Source: Flavobacterium sp. (GTDB lineage Bacteria > Bacteroidota > Bacteroidia > Flavobacteriales > Flavobacteriaceae). From it: a stretch of DNA of 64,000 nt. Below the pieces are notes generated by a model. The model made no database searches. It was not told where the DNA came from and worked only from the letters and a program-made list of their open reading frames with translations. Every line of letters starts with the position of its first letter. Position 1 is the first letter of the stretch. Positions 63,632 through 64,000 of this stretch are shown here, piece by piece. The position numbers were made by a program, and so were the translations under genes. The stretch lies in NCBI RefSeq assembly GCF_039595935.1, contig NZ_JBCNKR010000006.1:744001-808000 (forward strand), in the 5' to 3' direction.

Positions 63632-64000
63632 TTAGCAATTTGATACTGTTCTTCCGAAGAATCTGTCGTCTTTGTCAGTTCTTCCGCTGTCTTCCATTGG
63701 GAATTCTTTTCTCATTGGGAAAGACACCATTTCATCCATATTCAAAATACGTTTCAATTGCGGGTGACCAATAAAATTGATTCCGTAGAAATCGTAAGTT
63801 TCTCTCTCCATCCAGTTTGCACCAAGGAAAATATTTGAAATAGATTTGATCTCAGGTTTTTCGCCATTAAGGTATACTTTGATTCTAAGGCGTTTGTTTT
63901 CGTACCAGTTATGTAAATGATATACGATAGCAAATTGACGTTCTGAATCATTGTCTGGATAATGAACGCCGCATAAATCTGTTAAAAAGTGAAAGCGTAA
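63632..64000 (-). CDS. nuoC: NADH-quinone oxidoreductase subunit C (C-terminal part; runs off the window)
   Basis: The open frame from the window edge reads LTDLCGVHYPDND, the NuoC core ANWMERETYDFYGI and LKRILNMDEM with FPMRKEFPME, which is the 30-kDa subunit of complex I. The last residues before the stop (FGRTVSNC) look off-frame: one frame over the same bases read QYQIAK and a stop, the ending I would expect. A short deletion just before the stop is possible and would change only the last few residues. Confidence 0.92.
   Translation of the reverse strand, partial: LRFHFLTDLCGVHYPDNDSERQFAIVYHLHNWYENKRLRIKVYLNGEKPEIKSISNIFLGANWMERETYDFYGINFIGHPQLKRILNMDEMVSFPMRKEFPMEDSGRTDKDDRFFGRTVSNC

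Overview
The window is low-GC chromosomal DNA from a member of the Bacteroidetes, almost certainly a Flavobacterium. The signs are a SusC/SusD starch locus, T9SS C-terminal sorting tails, lipoproteins with an S/D-rich stretch after the Cys, promoter -7 boxes of the form TAnnTTTG with no Shine-Dalgarno logic, a short NuoG and an L-threonine dehydrogenase of the UDP-sugar-epimerase-like type. No tRNA, rRNA, CRISPR array, transposase or prophage was recognised.

Layout. 1-11.1 kb: SUF iron-sulfur cluster assembly genes on the minus strand (sufA, sufB, an antitoxin-like gene, an FMN reductase, sufC, sufD; then sufS, a lipoprotein, sufE, sufT, DUF2480). Two plus-strand genes (serine hydrolase, dinD) sit between sufD and sufS. 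Two small genes of IVS-type families (GxxExxY and four-helix-bundle/S23) are also present, each between copies of a short intergenic repeat. 11.3-17 kb: coiled-coil membrane protein, MBL hydrolase, S8 protease and a frameshifted M1 peptidase. 17-23.7 kb: DUF418 membrane protein, threonine dehydrogenase, lipoprotein and mfd. 23.8-39.3 kb: starch utilisation locus (large T9SS-secreted GH13 with starch-binding modules, GH97, surface GH13 lipoprotein, SusE, SusD, SusC) with a FecR-type anti-sigma factor and an ECF sigma factor beside it. 39.6-51.5 kb: ACT-like protein, YraN, LD-carboxypeptidase, then a stretch where several genes carry many single-base indels (endonuclease/phosphatase, ParE-type toxin, cyclic-nucleotide phosphodiesterase, PL1 pectate lyase, Bax-inhibitor), while 3-hydroxyanthranilate dioxygenase and an ALDH7 dehydrogenase stay intact. 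51.6-64 kb: complex I operon nuoC to nuoN, minus strand.

How the genes work together. The starch locus forms a complete path: surface capture (SusC/D/E), surface cleavage (GH13 lipoprotein), extracellular cleavage (T9SS GH13) and periplasmic glucose release (GH97). SusC has an N-terminal STN signalling domain, so outer-membrane substrate sensing through FecR to the ECF sigma factor is likely. SUF supplies Fe-S clusters, among others to the complex I subunits at the other end of the window.

The most unusual feature is a set of intergenic palindromes whose arms are themselves tandem copies of a short word (for example CACGAATT twice, GATTTTA repeated, GACTTTATGACTTTC). Different families occupy different gene junctions, including junctions inside the suf and nuo operons, and in suf they bracket the two small cargo-like genes. 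A second point of interest is a hidden, indel-broken ParE-type toxin converging on an HTH antitoxin-like gene at about 44.2-44.6 kb.
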